Positions 10,691 to 26,245 of a stretch of 64,000 bases of DNA are shown piece after piece. Position 1 is the first letter of the stretch; the number at the start of each line of letters is the position of its first letter. The notes beneath the pieces were generated by a model, which did no database searches, had not been told where the DNA came from, and was given only the letters and a program-made list of their open reading frames with translations. The stretch comes from Cacajao melanocephalus (taxonomy: Eukaryota; Chordata; Mammalia; Primates; Pitheciidae): positions 1 to 64,000 of the forward strand of contig CAUYLG010021619.1 of the NCBI GenBank assembly GCA_963573385.1, written 5' to 3'. The position numbers and the translations under genes are program-made.

Positions 10691-11325
10691 CTATACCCCT
10701 ATAACAGGACTGCAGGGAAGTTCACACGGCAGCTGGGCAGAGCCCACAGCAGCTCAGCAATGCCTCTGCTGGCAGACTGTGACTAGGCAGCCTCATCGCT
10801 GGGCAGGGCAGCCCTGATAAAAGGCAGCAGCACAGCAGAAACTTATAAATAAAGCCCTACCTTCCATAGCATCTGGGAAAAAAAGGTGGTTATGAGGTCT
10901 GCTGCAGCAGACTTAAACGTACCTGCCCAGCAGCTCTGAATGGAACAACAGAGCTCACAACTCAGCCCTTGAGCTCCTATAAAGGTCAGACTGTCTCCTC
11001 AAGCAGCTCCCTGATCCCTGTTTATCCAAAGAGTCACCTCATAAAGGAGAGCTCAGACTGACATCTGGCATGTATCCTTGTGGGACAAAGATAGCAGAAG
11101 AAGAAACTGGCAGGAACCCTTACTGTTCTGCAGCCGCTACAGGTGAGCCCCAGGCAAGCAGGGTCTGGAATGGACCTCCAGCAGTCCTACAGCAAAGGGG
11201 CCTCATGGTTAGAAGGAAAATTAAGAAATAGAAATAACTTCATCATTAACAAACAGGATGTCCACTCAGAGACCCCATCTGAAAGTCACTAACTACAAAG
11301 ACCACAGCTAAATAAATCTACAAAG

Positions 11326-12317
11326 ATGGGAAGAAACCAGCGCAAAAAGGATGAAAACACCCAAAACCAGAATGCCTTTCTTTCTCCAAGGGATCACAGC
11401 TCCTCACCAGCAAGGGAACAAGGCTGGATGGAGAATGAGTCTGATGAATTGACACAAACAGGCTTCAGAAGGTGGGTAATAAGAAACTTCTCTGAGCTAA
11501 AAGAAAATGTACTAACCCAATGCAAAGAAACTAAGAACTTTGAAAAAAGATTTAACGAAATGCTAACAAGAATAAACAGCTTAGAGAGGAACATAAATGA
11601 TTGATGTAGCTGAAAAACACAACACGAGAACTTCATGAAGCATACACAAGTTTCAATAGCCGGATTGACCAAGCAGAAGAAAGGATATCAGAGGTCGAAG
11701 ATCAACTCAATGAAATAAAATGAGAAGGCAAGATTAGAGAAAAAAGAGTAAAAAGAAATGAACAAAGCCTCCAAGAAATATGGGATTATGTGAAAAGACC
11801 TAATCTACATTTGGTAGGTGTACCTGAATGTGACAGAGAGAATGAATCCAAGCTGGAAAACACTCTTCAGGATATTATCCAGGAGAAGTTCCCCAACCTA
11901 GAAAGGCAGGCCAATATTCAAGTCCAGGAAATATAGAGAACACCACAAAGATGTTCCTCAAGAAGAGGAACCCCAAGGCATATAATCATCAGATTCCCCA
12001 GGGTTGAAATGAAGGAGAAAATGCTAAGGGCATCCAGAGAGAAAGGTTGGGTCACCCACAAAGGGAAGCCCATCAGACTCACAGCAGATCTCTCAGCAGA
12101 AACTCTACAAGCCAGAAGAGAGTGGGGGCCAATATTCAACATACTTAAAGAAAAGAAATTTCAACCTAGGATTTCATATCCAGCCAAACTAAGTTTTATA
12201 AGTGAAGGAGAAATAAAATCCTTTATGAACAGGCAATTACTCAGAGATTTCATCACCACCAGGCCTGCTTTACAAGAGCTCCTGAAAGAAGCACTAAACA
12301 TAGAAAGGAGTGGCTAG
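11326..12317 (+). pseudogene. L1 ORF1 pseudogene (RNA-binding chaperone)
   Basis: Functional ORF1p is a trimeric RNA-binding nucleic acid chaperone of about 338 residues that coats L1 RNA in cytoplasmic particles. Here the frame opens at an ATG giving 'MGRNQRKKDENTQ', the usual L1 start. It runs 92 codons to TGA at 11602, where a one-base loss breaks the frame. The rest reads in another frame with stops at 11721 (TGA) and 11934 (TAG). It includes the coiled-coil stretch rich in Glu/Lys around 11640-11780, the RRM part with 'IWDYVKRPNLHLVGVPE' near 11790, and the C-terminal domain from 12009 ('ETLQARREWGPIFNILKEK'). It ends at TAG 12315. It cannot make a complete ORF1p. Confidence 0.92.
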
Positions 12318-12413
12318 TACCAGCCACTGCAAAAACGTACTAAATGGTAAAGAGCATTGACACAATGAAGAAACTGCATTGACTAACAGGAAAAACAACT
12401 GGCTAGCATCAAA

Positions 12414-16200
<3,787 letters not shown>

Positions 16201-16443
16201 ACAATGAGAACACATGGACACAGGGAGGGGAGCATCACACACTGGGGTCTGTTGGGGGGTCCAAGGGAGGGACAGCATGGGGGTGGGGAGGTCAGAGAGG
16301 GATAAAATGGGGGAGAACTGCCAGATGTAGGTGATGGGGTGATGGAAGCAGCAAACCACATTGTCATGTGTGTATCTATGCAACAATCCTGCATGATCTG
16401 CACATGTACCCCACAATCTAAAGTACAATAAAAATAAAAATAA
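16201..16443 (+). other. L1 3'UTR and A-rich tail
   Basis: It follows the ORF2 stop with 'caatgagaacacatggacac'. Next come a G-rich polypurine-like section ('ttggggggtccaagg', 'gggggtggggaggtc'), then 'gatggaagcagcaaaccaca', 'cctgcatgatctgcacatgt' and an AATAAA-containing A-rich end. The G-rich section is a known L1 3'UTR trait. Confidence 0.85.
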
Positions 16444-18380
16444 GAAGATAAAACAATTTCTTGTCATCTCTGATTGTTTTCCTTATTGAGAAATTTTGTA
16501 ACAGAGATAATATGAGCTTACTTCACTAGGAAAGCTAGGTAAAATATCAATTTTTTTAGTAAATCATCAATATTCCTATTAAACATTACTCAAGTCATGT
16601 GAACTTAAAAATTATTTGGATTAGCTATATAAATAATAAGAAAATTATTTATATAGCTGCTTATTTTTTAAGCCAATTAAATACAGATCTTTTAATATTA
16701 TTTCTAAAAACATCGTCCATAGATAGTATAATAGTAGAGTTAATATTGTATAAATATTAAATATATATATGTAATAGTATTACATATAAATAACACACAC
16801 AGATAATCATACACAAACATACAGATGGAACCAGAAATTCATGGCTTCTGTTGTAAAAAGTTAGCCATGTGCCAGTGACAATAGTATAAATCTCAGTAAT
16901 TGGATCTAAATCAAGTCTCTGGCAATTAAAGTTACTTGTTCAAATGGCTAAAGCTTTTTATTAATATTTGTGGGATGAACTTTTAAGGTTTTTCACTTCC
17001 CAGTTAATTTCTAAAGAGTTTATCTTTTCTTCTTCTTTTGAGTATTTTCCCTAAATTTAGCATACATTTTAAAGATCTAAACATCTCAAAAGCACAAAGA
17101 AAGTATATTAAGTTTCTCCAAGATGGAGTTTTGGGGCATAGCTGCCTATTATCAGGTGTCAATATTATTGAGACTGGACTACATTTTAGGTGAGTGACTT
17201 AGAATGGAAGAAATAGAATGGAGGAGAAAGCTATTTCCAATCAGTCTTTGTCCTTTTTAGCCTTAGGCAGATGCTTTTCTAATAGTCTGGAATTGTGTGC
17301 AAGACCAAGAGTTAAACTGAGTTGTTGCAGATACTTTTGGCTCATCTGACAATCTAATTGTTAAAGAAAGTTGGTGTTGGGGACGCTTAAATAGAAAAGG
17401 CAAGAAATCAAAGAAGTTAAAAGATTCAGAATTTTTTTTATTAGTGTGCTGCAGAGATTCTCTAGAAAAACTATTTATTTTGAGTCATTCTGTCTTTTGG
17501 GAGCCTCTGTATACCCACTGAAAAATGTGTCTCATTGTTTTGGAGGCATTGGGATCCCTTTTCATTTCTTAATGTGCTCATAGATGAATAGTTGTAACTA
17601 GAATAAAATTTCTCCCATTGTGGCCACTGTAACTCTAAGTTATCTTCCTGAGGTACACCAATTCTCTAAAAAGTAATAGGTTCTGGGTCCATCCACGATT
17701 TCTCAACATATAATTAGCTGACAGTCCAGACAGAGGATTCCAAGCCTCATTAGATTCTGACAAACCTGTAATACCCCGTCCTTCTAAAATTTTACTTACT
17801 AAGGCTTCCAAGTGTACTCTGTCTGGTTCCTGTCAAATACCGTTTGACCTATTGGACATCTAACACAATTTCTCAGATTCCAATATGGATTATAAAACTA
17901 GTTTAGAAACTAGTGCACTAGCCTGGACCTAGTCCAGTTCTTTCTGAACACCCATTTTGATCCCAGGATCCAATCTGAAATAAAATTATTCAAACAAACA
18001 CAGAGATCTCAGGACACAAATTGCACAGCTTCAAATCTAAGAGAGACTTACTCATGATAGCCAGAGGTGGTAAGAAAACACTGAGCACAGTAGGCTTAGT
18101 GCCTGCTTACTCCTGGTTACTTGTTGCTCCTTCAGATCGCACTTTTCTGACACTAAACTCTTAAAAAGATAAACTGAGGCATGACACATTTTTAAAGAGT
18201 TAATTTGAGTAAGAAGTAATATATGAATTGAGTAGCACCAAACCAAGAGAAGCTTAATGTGCTAATGACAGACTGTCAGAGGAAAGAGGAGTAAATGAAG
18301 ACAGAAAATAAAGTATTTGATTAGCGGTTATTATATAATTGCCTCCTTTAGTCTATCTAGTTAGAAAACTCCTAGTTATT
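16444..18380. other. Non-coding AT-rich sequence
   Basis: No gene recognised. It contains a perfect 15-bp inverted repeat (16623-16658), listed separately, and a small AT-rich microsatellite near 16760. The segment at about 17640-18290 is less AT-rich and has the feel of a decayed ERV or LTR piece, but I cannot assign it. Confidence 0.45.
16623..16658. repeat. Perfect 15-bp inverted repeat with 6-base loop
   Basis: Left arm 16623-16637 ('agctatataaataat'), loop 'aagaaa', right arm 16644-16658 ('attatttatatagct'), perfectly complementary. AT-rich, so it could extrude as a cruciform. It lies 180 bases downstream of the L1 tail. No terminator or transposon context is visible. Confidence 0.95.
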
Positions 18381-18705
18381 GGCTGGGTGCAGTGGCTCAT
18401 GTCTGTAATCCCAGCACCTAGGAAGGCCAAGGTGGGTGGATCACCTAAGGTCAGGAGTTTGAGGCCAGTCTGAGCAACATGGAGAAACCCTGTCACTACT
18501 AAAAATACAAAAGTAACCTGGCGTGGAGGTGCATGCCTGTAATCCTAGCTACTCAGGAGGCTGAGGCAGGAATTGCTTGAACCAGGGAGGCAGAGGTTGA
18601 GGTGAGCCGAGATCACGCCATTGCACTTTAGCCTGGGCAACAAGAGCAAAATTCTATCTCAAAAAAAAAAAAAAAAAAAAGAAAAAAGAAAAAGAAAAGA
18701 AAAGA
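18381..18705 (+). mobile_element. Alu (AluS-like), full length
   Basis: Begins 'ggctgggtgcagtggctcat' and carries both monomers, a middle A-rich linker ('ctactaaaaatacaaaa') and the 3' 'cctgggcaacaagagc'. It ends in A20 followed by an A/G-rich tail. Diverged by a few percent or more. No clean direct target duplication; the flanks instead show a 10-bp inverted match (see findings). Confidence 0.95.
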
Positions 18706-19640
18706 TAGCTCATATTTATCTAACTAGGAGCTTGTTGCTTTTGTTGACTAGTTCTTAAAAGTTGTGCTTTTTCCTAATATAGGCATTTGCCAGAAAGAGC
18801 TCAAGTTTAACTTATGTTTGCAAATCAAACAAGGTTTGCTCCCCTATGAGGCCTAATTGTTTGGTCAGAGATTCTTCAGGTCTGATCTTCATTTTAATTT
18901 ACTGTAAAACCTATCATTTAAGAAAAACAATTAATTTAACAGTAAAGAAATTATTTTTTTTGCATTTGTAAGATCATCTATAGCTATATCACTTATATAA
19001 TAATCTATTGCAAAATTAATATATTGACACAAATTAAGTTAATTGGGTGAAATTTCCCAGCTAGTGAAAGTTCCAAGTATCATTCGTTCACAGAGCCTTG
19101 AAGACAGCAAGTAGAGATAGCAGAGGAGTAACTTAGTTTCTTTCCCAATGTCGAATTCTTTTTTCCCCATTTATTATGATCAATACAGATTAGTTTAATG
19201 CTCACTGTGTACCTGGCACAAACTGTGTGTAAATGAAAACAGACTCTAGTATTAGCAGCAGGAGTACAGGAAGAAATTAGATGATAAACAATGCTGTAAT
19301 GTGTAACCAAACAAATCTAAACCGAAAATGTGAACTGCATTGGAAATTTATCATAAAGTTGACAGCAAGGTGGAAGATTTTCTATTAACAAATAATCTGA
19401 TAAGTAAAAAGAAAAGAAGAAAATGAAATTGAGTTTTGAGTGTATTTTGAAGATGGAGGAGAGAGAATACTTGTGGGACAGGGCATGAAAACCACTATAT
19501 TTGTAAGGTAAACAAGAAGAAAGGGAAAAGTTCAAGTGCCAGTTTTGAAGGAAATTTAACGTGGACATAATAATGTTATTTTTGGTAAAACTGTCTTGTA
19601 ATTAAATTTATATTTTAACCTGAAGTGTGTGTGAGTTTCC
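18706..19640. other. Non-coding sequence, nothing recognised
   Basis: AT-rich. Open frames of 76 and 83 codons on the minus strand at 19080-19568 have no recognisable domain and no supporting signal. Confidence 0.45.
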
Positions 19641-20470
19641 TAGGCTGCATATCCTTACCAGGATTTGATAAGATCAGCCTTTATAAATTCTGCTGGTTTC
19701 TGCCTGGAGACCCTTCAAGATATTCTACTTATATAATTATTTCATCTTCAGATAATGGCGGTTTTATTTCTTTCTTTCTTATCCTTATACTACTTGTAAT
19801 TTTTCTTATTTCATTGTTATAAGCTATTGAATAGTGATGGTGATACTGGGTTTTATTTTCTTATTCCTCACCTCACAGAAACATTTTTCAACATTTGTAT
19901 GATGTTTACAGAAGAAGGCTTTTTCAAAGACATCCTTTATTGCTTAAGAGACTTTTTTTTTCATTCTTATTTGTCTAAGTTTTTTAAAATGAATACATAT
20001 TGCATAATTTTCCTATACCTATTGAAGTTAGAAAATGTTTTGTTGTTATTAATGTGGAGTATTATATTATTTGATTTTCTGAGTTATACCAACATTGCTT
20101 TTCTGGGATAAAAGTTAACTTGAATATATGTACACACACGCAAACACATATTAACAGATTTGTTGTACTAAAATTCTGTTTAAGACTATTGTACCTACAG
20201 TAATAAGTAAAGATGAATCCATAAATTTATATTCTTATATTGTCCTTGCTATATTTTTATATTATGTTTAAGCTACATTATAAAATTGAGTTGGGGTCTG
20301 TTCTTGTTTTTTCATTATCTGAAATAATGTAAGGCTGGGATTATTTCCTCACTGAATGCTATAGAACTTGCTGGAAACTCTCTGGGATAAAAGTTTTTTG
20401 TTTTTTTGGAAGATGATAATTTGACATATAAAATGATAAACTATACTGTTAGATTTCCATATGCAAACCA
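19640..20470 (-). mobile_element. L1M fragment (ORF2 region)
   Basis: The plus strand reads like reversed L1 ORF2. It has 'ttatataattatttcatctt' (the 'catgtcatctgcaaac' area), 'tgtggagtattatattattt', then 'ccaacattgcttttctggga' (equivalent to reversed 'ccttgcattcctgggataaa') and 'gtctgttcttg' further on. Heavily decayed. Chance frames of 65 and 94 codons run on the antisense strand of the element. Confidence 0.65.
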
Positions 20471-20499
20471 TCCTTATATTCTTGGATTTAACACCACTC

Positions 20500-21115
20500 A
20501 CTAATAAGCATTTGATCAGGGAAGTGGAACAATTATGACTGATAAGTAATAAGGGATATATTACAAGGAGTATACAACGGAGAAGCTGAGGAAGTAAGGC
20601 TGGAAAAAGACATTTTAAGATAACTCACTAACCAGTGAATCCAGAGGGAAACAGGTCAAGGAGTCTAGGGAAGGCTACTGTTCTGTGTCTGGGGATGGGC
20701 TAAAATCTGCTGGAGGTTGGCAGGGCTGACTGTGGAAGAAAATCAGGCAAGAGTTGGGACAAGTTGAAACCTAGGATTATGATCAGGAACACAGGAATAT
20801 AAATCTACATCTGTCATTTGCCATCTTTAAAACTGATTATAGGGAAATTTGCGGAAAAATCTGCATTTGGTCCAGGACTCAGAATCTGAAGGAGGAGATC
20901 AGTTGGAGCTAGAGTATCTGCGGAAAATGAGTCAGTGGATGAAACATGAACTGCCACAGCACCTGAATCCTGACAATGATTTTCAGAGAGTAATGACTGC
21001 TGCTTCACTTGTGACTCCCAAATCTCGTGCAAGTTTCTCTTGTGGTCAACCCTGGACCAGAACCATGCAGTGGAGGGAATCCTGGGAAATGTAGTTCCAG
21101 TTTAAGTAAATTAGC
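20500..21115. other. Unassigned, less AT-rich segment (possible old repeat)
   Basis: This segment is clearly richer in G and C than its L1M neighbours on both sides. It contains an 81-codon plus-strand frame (20849-21094) and an overlapping 72-codon minus-strand frame. The end 'gaatcctgggaaatgtagtt' resembles sequences found in old mammalian interspersed repeats, but I cannot name the family. No splice-site or promoter evidence supports a gene. Confidence 0.4.
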
Positions 21116-21379
21116 ATTACAAAACCAACACACTTCAGTTAGCTTAAAAATACATATACAACTATTTCCTTTTAAAAATTTAATTTATATTTAGCAATAA
21201 TATTTGTACATAATTGTATTTTTTTCAGGTTTTATTAGCAATATATACTGTTTTTATAATAGAATAGTGAGGTTTTATTTGACCTTTAGTCTCCAAATTA
21301 ATATATCAAAAATATACTGACTTATGTACATTCCTTGCAGATATGGAATCGTTGCTAAAACAATAGAAGGAAATTGACA

Positions 21380-22140
21380 GAGAATAGTGTTTTCTTTTTT
21401 TGAGGAGTATTTACTTGACAGCTTCCTTAATTTTAAAAATTGTTCTCTTTGGCTTTTTGATGAACCATTTTCTCTTAATCAATTTTTTAAATTTATATAT
21501 TCCTTATAAATCAGTCATTTAATCTGTTTTGAATTGGCTAGCATAGAAAGAACTAATTTATAGTAATCTTTTGTCATTATCTCTGTGTCTTTGATAATAC
21601 AATGTTTTCTCAACATATTTACTATTATATTATCATCTTTTTATCTTTAGCTTAAGCTAGCAAGTCAATTATCTCTTTTATTGACACAAACAACTAGTTC
21701 TTAGATTTTTTCTGTATTTAATTTTCATATTTTTCTAGTTTATGAACTTTTCACTTTAACATATTCCTTCTACTTCCTGTATGTTTTTGTTATTTGGGTG
21801 TTTTGGGAGAAAAGAAGGGTGTGTTTTTTTTACAATTGTATATGCTTTTTACTTAGTATTTACCATTGTTTTTTTTTTGCTTTAGTTTATTTGTTTTTAT
21901 ATAGTAATTAAGTAATAAAACTTTTATCTTTCTCCTTATTTCAGTAATCCCTATATCTCATAATTTATTAAATGTAATATGCTTATGGTCTTATGTCTCA
22001 AATATTGTGAAAATATTAATGTTGCTATTCTTTATCCAAGAATGACCCCTATTGTTGTTACATAACCCAATTGTTATTGTGGTGTATTTATAAAATGTGT
22101 CAGCAGTACTACTGCTGATGTTTTAAAATCATGGTGGACC
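21380..22140 (-). mobile_element. L1M-like fragment
   Basis: T-rich plus strand with phrases typical of reversed L1 ORF2, such as 'tctttggctttttgatgaac', 'ttgacacaaacaactagttc' and 'agttcttagattttttctg'. Strong decay makes the borders uncertain. It lies between the unassigned segment and another minus-strand L1M piece. Confidence 0.45.
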
Positions 22141-22189
22141 TAAGTAAATTCTTCATTTTATTTATTCTATATTCCAAGTTTTTAATAAT

Positions 22190-23640
22190 TAAAAAATTTT
22201 ACATTAAAGTATAATATACATACAGTAAAGTATACAAATCTTGAATACAGAAGATATTTTGGCAAATTTCAATTAGGTGGTTGGTCTGTGTTGTGAATTT
22301 CTCTTCCATTTTGTTGCTTGTCTTTTTACTATCTTAATGTTATGAAATGTAGTTTATCAGCATTTTCTTTTATAATTAGTGCTTTTCATATCCTATCGAC
22401 TACTTTGTGTTTGTGAAGATGTATTTCCATATTTCTGTTGAAGTTTTAATATTTCATCATTTACATTTAAGTCTTTCATGCCTTGAATTGTGTATGGTAT
22501 GAGAGGGAAATCAAGGGTCAACTTCCATGAGGTTATCTAATTGTTCCTGCATCATTTATTTAAAAAGATTAACTTTTTTACACTGATTTGTAGTGGCATC
22601 TTATAAATAAGGTGAGCATATATGTATTCATCTATTTTAATATTACTCTATTTCCTTTGTTATGATAATGTTGCACAAACACCACACTGGCTTAATGACT
22701 GCAACTTTATACTAAGTTTTGGTATTTGATAGCACGGCTCTCCAGCTTGCTCTTTAAAATTTTCTTGACTATTCTTGACTATTAACATATAAACTTTTGT
22801 ATTGGCTTGGGAGTTTCTACAACAATTACTATTTAATTTAAAAATAAATAAATGAGATCATAAAATAAAATCAAACTTGGATTTGAGTGGAGTTACAGTA
22901 AGCCTATAGATTAACTAGGGGAAAATTGAAATTTTAACATTATTCAGTCTTCCGATCCATACATGTCACATATTTCTCAATTTATTTGCTTTTAAAAATT
23001 CTTTTCTCAATTTAAAAAAAATTTTAAATGCAGAAGTATTGCACATCTTTGCTAGATTTAGTATTAGCTATAGAATTTTTATACTATTGTAAATGTTCAA
23101 ACTTTTATATATAAATATCAATTTTATTGTAAATGTTTATATTTTGTTTCATTTTCTATTTGATTTTTTTCTTTTATGTAAAAATATAATTGACTTTTAT
23201 ATAATATTATATTCCGTGATCTTGTTATACTTATTAATCCTAGAGCATGTCTAAAGATTCATTTTTAAAGTGCAAAATTGTGTGCTCTTCCTTTCTAATC
23301 TTCATAGTTTTATTACTTTTTCTTCTTTTTTTTGCCTTAATGAACAATTTAGAACTTCTAGTACAATACTGAATAAATGTGATGATAGTAGAAACCTTGG
23401 TAATAGTAGATGTGAACTTGAAAAGTTACGTATTCTTCAGTTGTCAGTATAAATTACATTAAGTTTCCTGCATCATGCCATACAAATGTTTATATATTTA
23501 CCGATTTTTACTTGTGCCTGATTGTTGGGTCTGAAAGAACTAAGATAAAGTATCCAACTATATCTGAGGATTTGTCTATTTCTCTTTTTATTTTTGTCAA
23601 TATTTTTCTCCATCAGATTAAAAAATATATATTTTATATA
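22190..23640 (-). mobile_element. L1M fragment (3' end through RT region)
   Basis: Begins with a reversed L1 3' end ('taaagtataatatacataca', equivalent to reversed 'tatacaataaa'). It proceeds through reversed ORF2: 'tgccttgaattgtgtatggt', 'tgcatcatttatttaaaaag', 'ttgtgactattcttgac'-like sequence and 'cttggatttgagtggagtt'. Then come 'tagaatttttatactattgt' (the 'gatgctattgtaaatg' region) and 'agaacttctagtacaatact' (the 'gacttccagtactatg' region). The order matches one old L1 read backwards. Confidence 0.75.
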
Positions 23641-23726
23641 TATGTTATATATTGTATGTTATATATATTTATATGTTATATATAAGTATATTTTATATAC
23701 ATGTTTATATATTATATATATATAAA
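23615..23726. repeat. TA-rich simple repeat
   Basis: Irregular (TATA)n with interspersed TGT and TTTA units: 'aaatatatattttatatata', 'gttatatattgtatg', 'atatattatatatatata'. It adjoins the end of the L1M fragment. Confidence 0.85.
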
Positions 23727-25735
23727 CAACATAGATGTTAGGTTAAGATTAAGTCTTTATGGCTTTATCCCTGTGGCCTTAGTGGCCTATTGATCTAAGA
23801 CAGAAAGAGAGGCATGAGGTAAAAATCTTTTCATTCTGCAGTGTGCTCAGATATCTGCATGCGGATACCCAGCACCATTCTTCCAAACTAAGGAATGTTA
23901 GTACTGCTTTTAGAATATGTCAAAAATAAATCTGATGAGAATACTGATTGTCATATATATATTGACTACAGAAAACACTATATAAGAGGGAAGTGTTTTT
24001 GTTACCTGTTAGAAGTGATTGCCAGAAGGCCAGTCAAAAAAGGATAGTTACTTAGTCTATTATGGTGGCAGTGAAAAAAGAAAGAAATAGAAAGATTACA
24101 CTTATAATTTAGAGAAGCCATGGAAAGCATTTGATAACAAATTAGAAGCAGAGGCCAAGTGGTTGATGAACTTAAGAAATAAAGAATGAATGCGAATTTG
24201 CATCTTGGACTTTAAAAATTTAGGTTCTCTTTGACTTCAGTCTGCTTTTTAAGATTCATTATACTCTGTTTAATACTACCCCAAATTCTTTAATATGTAA
24301 TTATATGAATGCCATATATAATACCATCATTTTGTGATGATAGAAGTCACTAAAAATTGCCGTAGATTCACTAGTAAATGAAAGTTGAATATATACTGTG
24401 ATATATACTGATACTTGCAACACTTTTACTAACAAAAACAGTTCTGGGTAATTACATCATTTTTAAAGTGTGAAGTCTTTCATTCAAATGCAGATCCTGT
24501 TTACATTGTGAAATAATGCTGACTTGGGCAGGTTCTAATTACTTAAGGTTTCAAACCACGTAATGAAGCACTGATAATGATACACCGTGCAAATTTAATT
24601 AGAAAATATATCATTATAGGTCAGATTAGGAGGTAAAATTTTGACATCTTGATATTTAAATGAAAGGTATGGAAGCAGAGAGTAATGATTTATTTGGACT
24701 AAGATATGATTGACTGGATATTGCTATCCCATAGGACATTAGGATGGCTACCAATAACTGAAATGTCAAATGCTGGTGATTAGAGGCTGAAATAGTTGCT
24801 TTGGCTACTCATATATTTTAATATCTGTTTTTGAAATCTTTCTTACTACCATTCTTAATGGTACTTTTAACTGGATCCATGCTATATACTTTTTTTTTTC
24901 AAAAGCACTGTTTTTATTTATATAGAGTCCTAACCACATCGGCAGTAGGAGGAATGGGAGAGGCTCCTTTTCCAATCCAGGGACCTCCATAATGTTGGTT
25001 TGTTGTTACCAAACACACAGGTAAGTGACATCGTGGATATGTCAAACTAAGGACAATGTTTAGTCTCTCTCTGCTAGAGCAACAAGGTGAGCATCAATCT
25101 CTGCTTCTCTAAGAATCCTGAATTAAATGATTTAAAATATCAGATGCAAATGTCTGTCTGACAAATCACAAAAAGCTTATATGCCACATTTTTTGGTAAG
25201 TGATATTGGCAGTAGGAGCATCATATATTTTTAAATATACTCCCTGTTCAAAATGTTCAATCATGCTAAACATTAGTGATGAGTAACTTTTGTTTCATAT
25301 AGCATATATTGATTCAAGATGTTTTTAGGATAAGATATAAGATATTTTTCTTAATTGTCCATTGAAACATGCTTGTTAATGTAAGTCACTATATTCTGAC
25401 ATACACTTCCTCAAGGAGATGGCATATTAATGTCTGAGTGGTCATTAACTGACCTCATACACATTTGCTAAGCACCCATAACGTGGGACCCAAGAAATAA
25501 GTTGTAGCCAAAACTATTAAAAGTGAAAAGTACAGACATAAAGATAAGTGTGAAATGACAGGAAAGTCCGGGAAGAGTTTGGAGGATTTACTGGAAAACC
25601 CTAGAAGAGGAGACATTTAAGTTGTATCTTGAACAACTTGACAAGCTGACAGATTGAAAAAAAGGCATTTCAGATAGAGTAATAACTTAATAACTTAATA
25701 ACAGATATGGTTTAAATGCTTGCCATCTGGCAAGC
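23727..25735. other. Non-coding sequence; possible ancient repeat at 25540-25720
   Basis: No gene recognised. Around 25560-25680 the text ('ggaaagtccgggaagagttt', 'agacatttaagttgtatctt', 'aggcatttcagatagag') resembles a common ancient mammalian repeat motif, which I cannot assign. The sequence 'ttaataac' occurs in three tandem steps near 25681-25703. Confidence 0.4.
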
Positions 25736-25739
25736 TGGA

Positions 25740-25905
25740 TAAAAAATGTTCTTATTCCTCATCAATATAATTGCCATTATTATTCCCACACTACAGATTA
25801 AGAAAGTGAGTTTCTGAAGTATTTTATAGTTAATAAAAAATAGAGTGAGGATTCAAGCTCAGCCAATCCAAACCCAGGCTCCATTCTCTTAACTACTGTG
25901 CCACT
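25740..25905 (-). repeat. MIR-like SINE fragment
   Basis: The plus strand shows reversed MIR features: 'attgccattattattcccac', 'acagattaagaaagtgag', 'gaggattcaagctcagcc' and 'ctccattctcttaactactg'. Diverged. It ends just before the target duplication of the Alu at 25932. Confidence 0.75.
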
Positions 25906-25917
25906 TAGATGGGACAG

Positions 25918-26245
25918 AAAAGGTGGAGATGCCCGGCCAGGTGTGGTGGCACACACCTGTAATCCCAGCACTTTGGGAGGTGGAGGAAGGTGGATCACCT
26001 GAGCTCAGGAGTTTGAGACCAGCCTCACCAACATGGAGAAACCTTGTCTCTACTAAAAATACAAAATTAGGTGTGATGGTGCATGCCTGTAATCCTAGCT
26101 ACTCAGGAAGCTGAGGCAGGAGAATCGCTTGAACCCAGGAGGCGGAGGTTGCGACGAGCTGAAATCACACTGTTGCACTCCAGCCTAGGCAACAAGAGGG
26201 AAGCTCTGTCTCAAAAAAAAAAAAAAAAAAAAAAATGGTGGAGAT
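25918..26245 (+). mobile_element. Alu (AluS-like) with target-site duplication
   Basis: The Alu body lies at about 25932-26212 with an A-tail at 26213-26235. The target duplication is 'aaaaggtggagatg' at 25918-25931 and 'aaaatggtggagatg' at 26231-26245, which differ by one inserted T. Both monomers are present ('tgtaatcccagcactttggg', 'gagaatcgcttgaaccc'). The intact duplication shows that this is a standard L1-mediated insertion. Confidence 0.96.

Larger units (their letters stand above)
9748..11325 (+). promoter_or_regulatory. L1 5'UTR (internal promoter region)
   Basis: About 1.6 kb lie upstream of the ORF1 ATG, long for an L1 5'UTR (about 0.9 kb in young human L1). The excess is explained by two tandem-repeat blocks inside it. 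In active L1 this region is an internal RNA polymerase II promoter; the 'caaagatggcc' near 9757 corresponds to the YY1-site region at the L1 start. Promoter activity of this old copy is not shown by the sequence. Confidence 0.75.
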
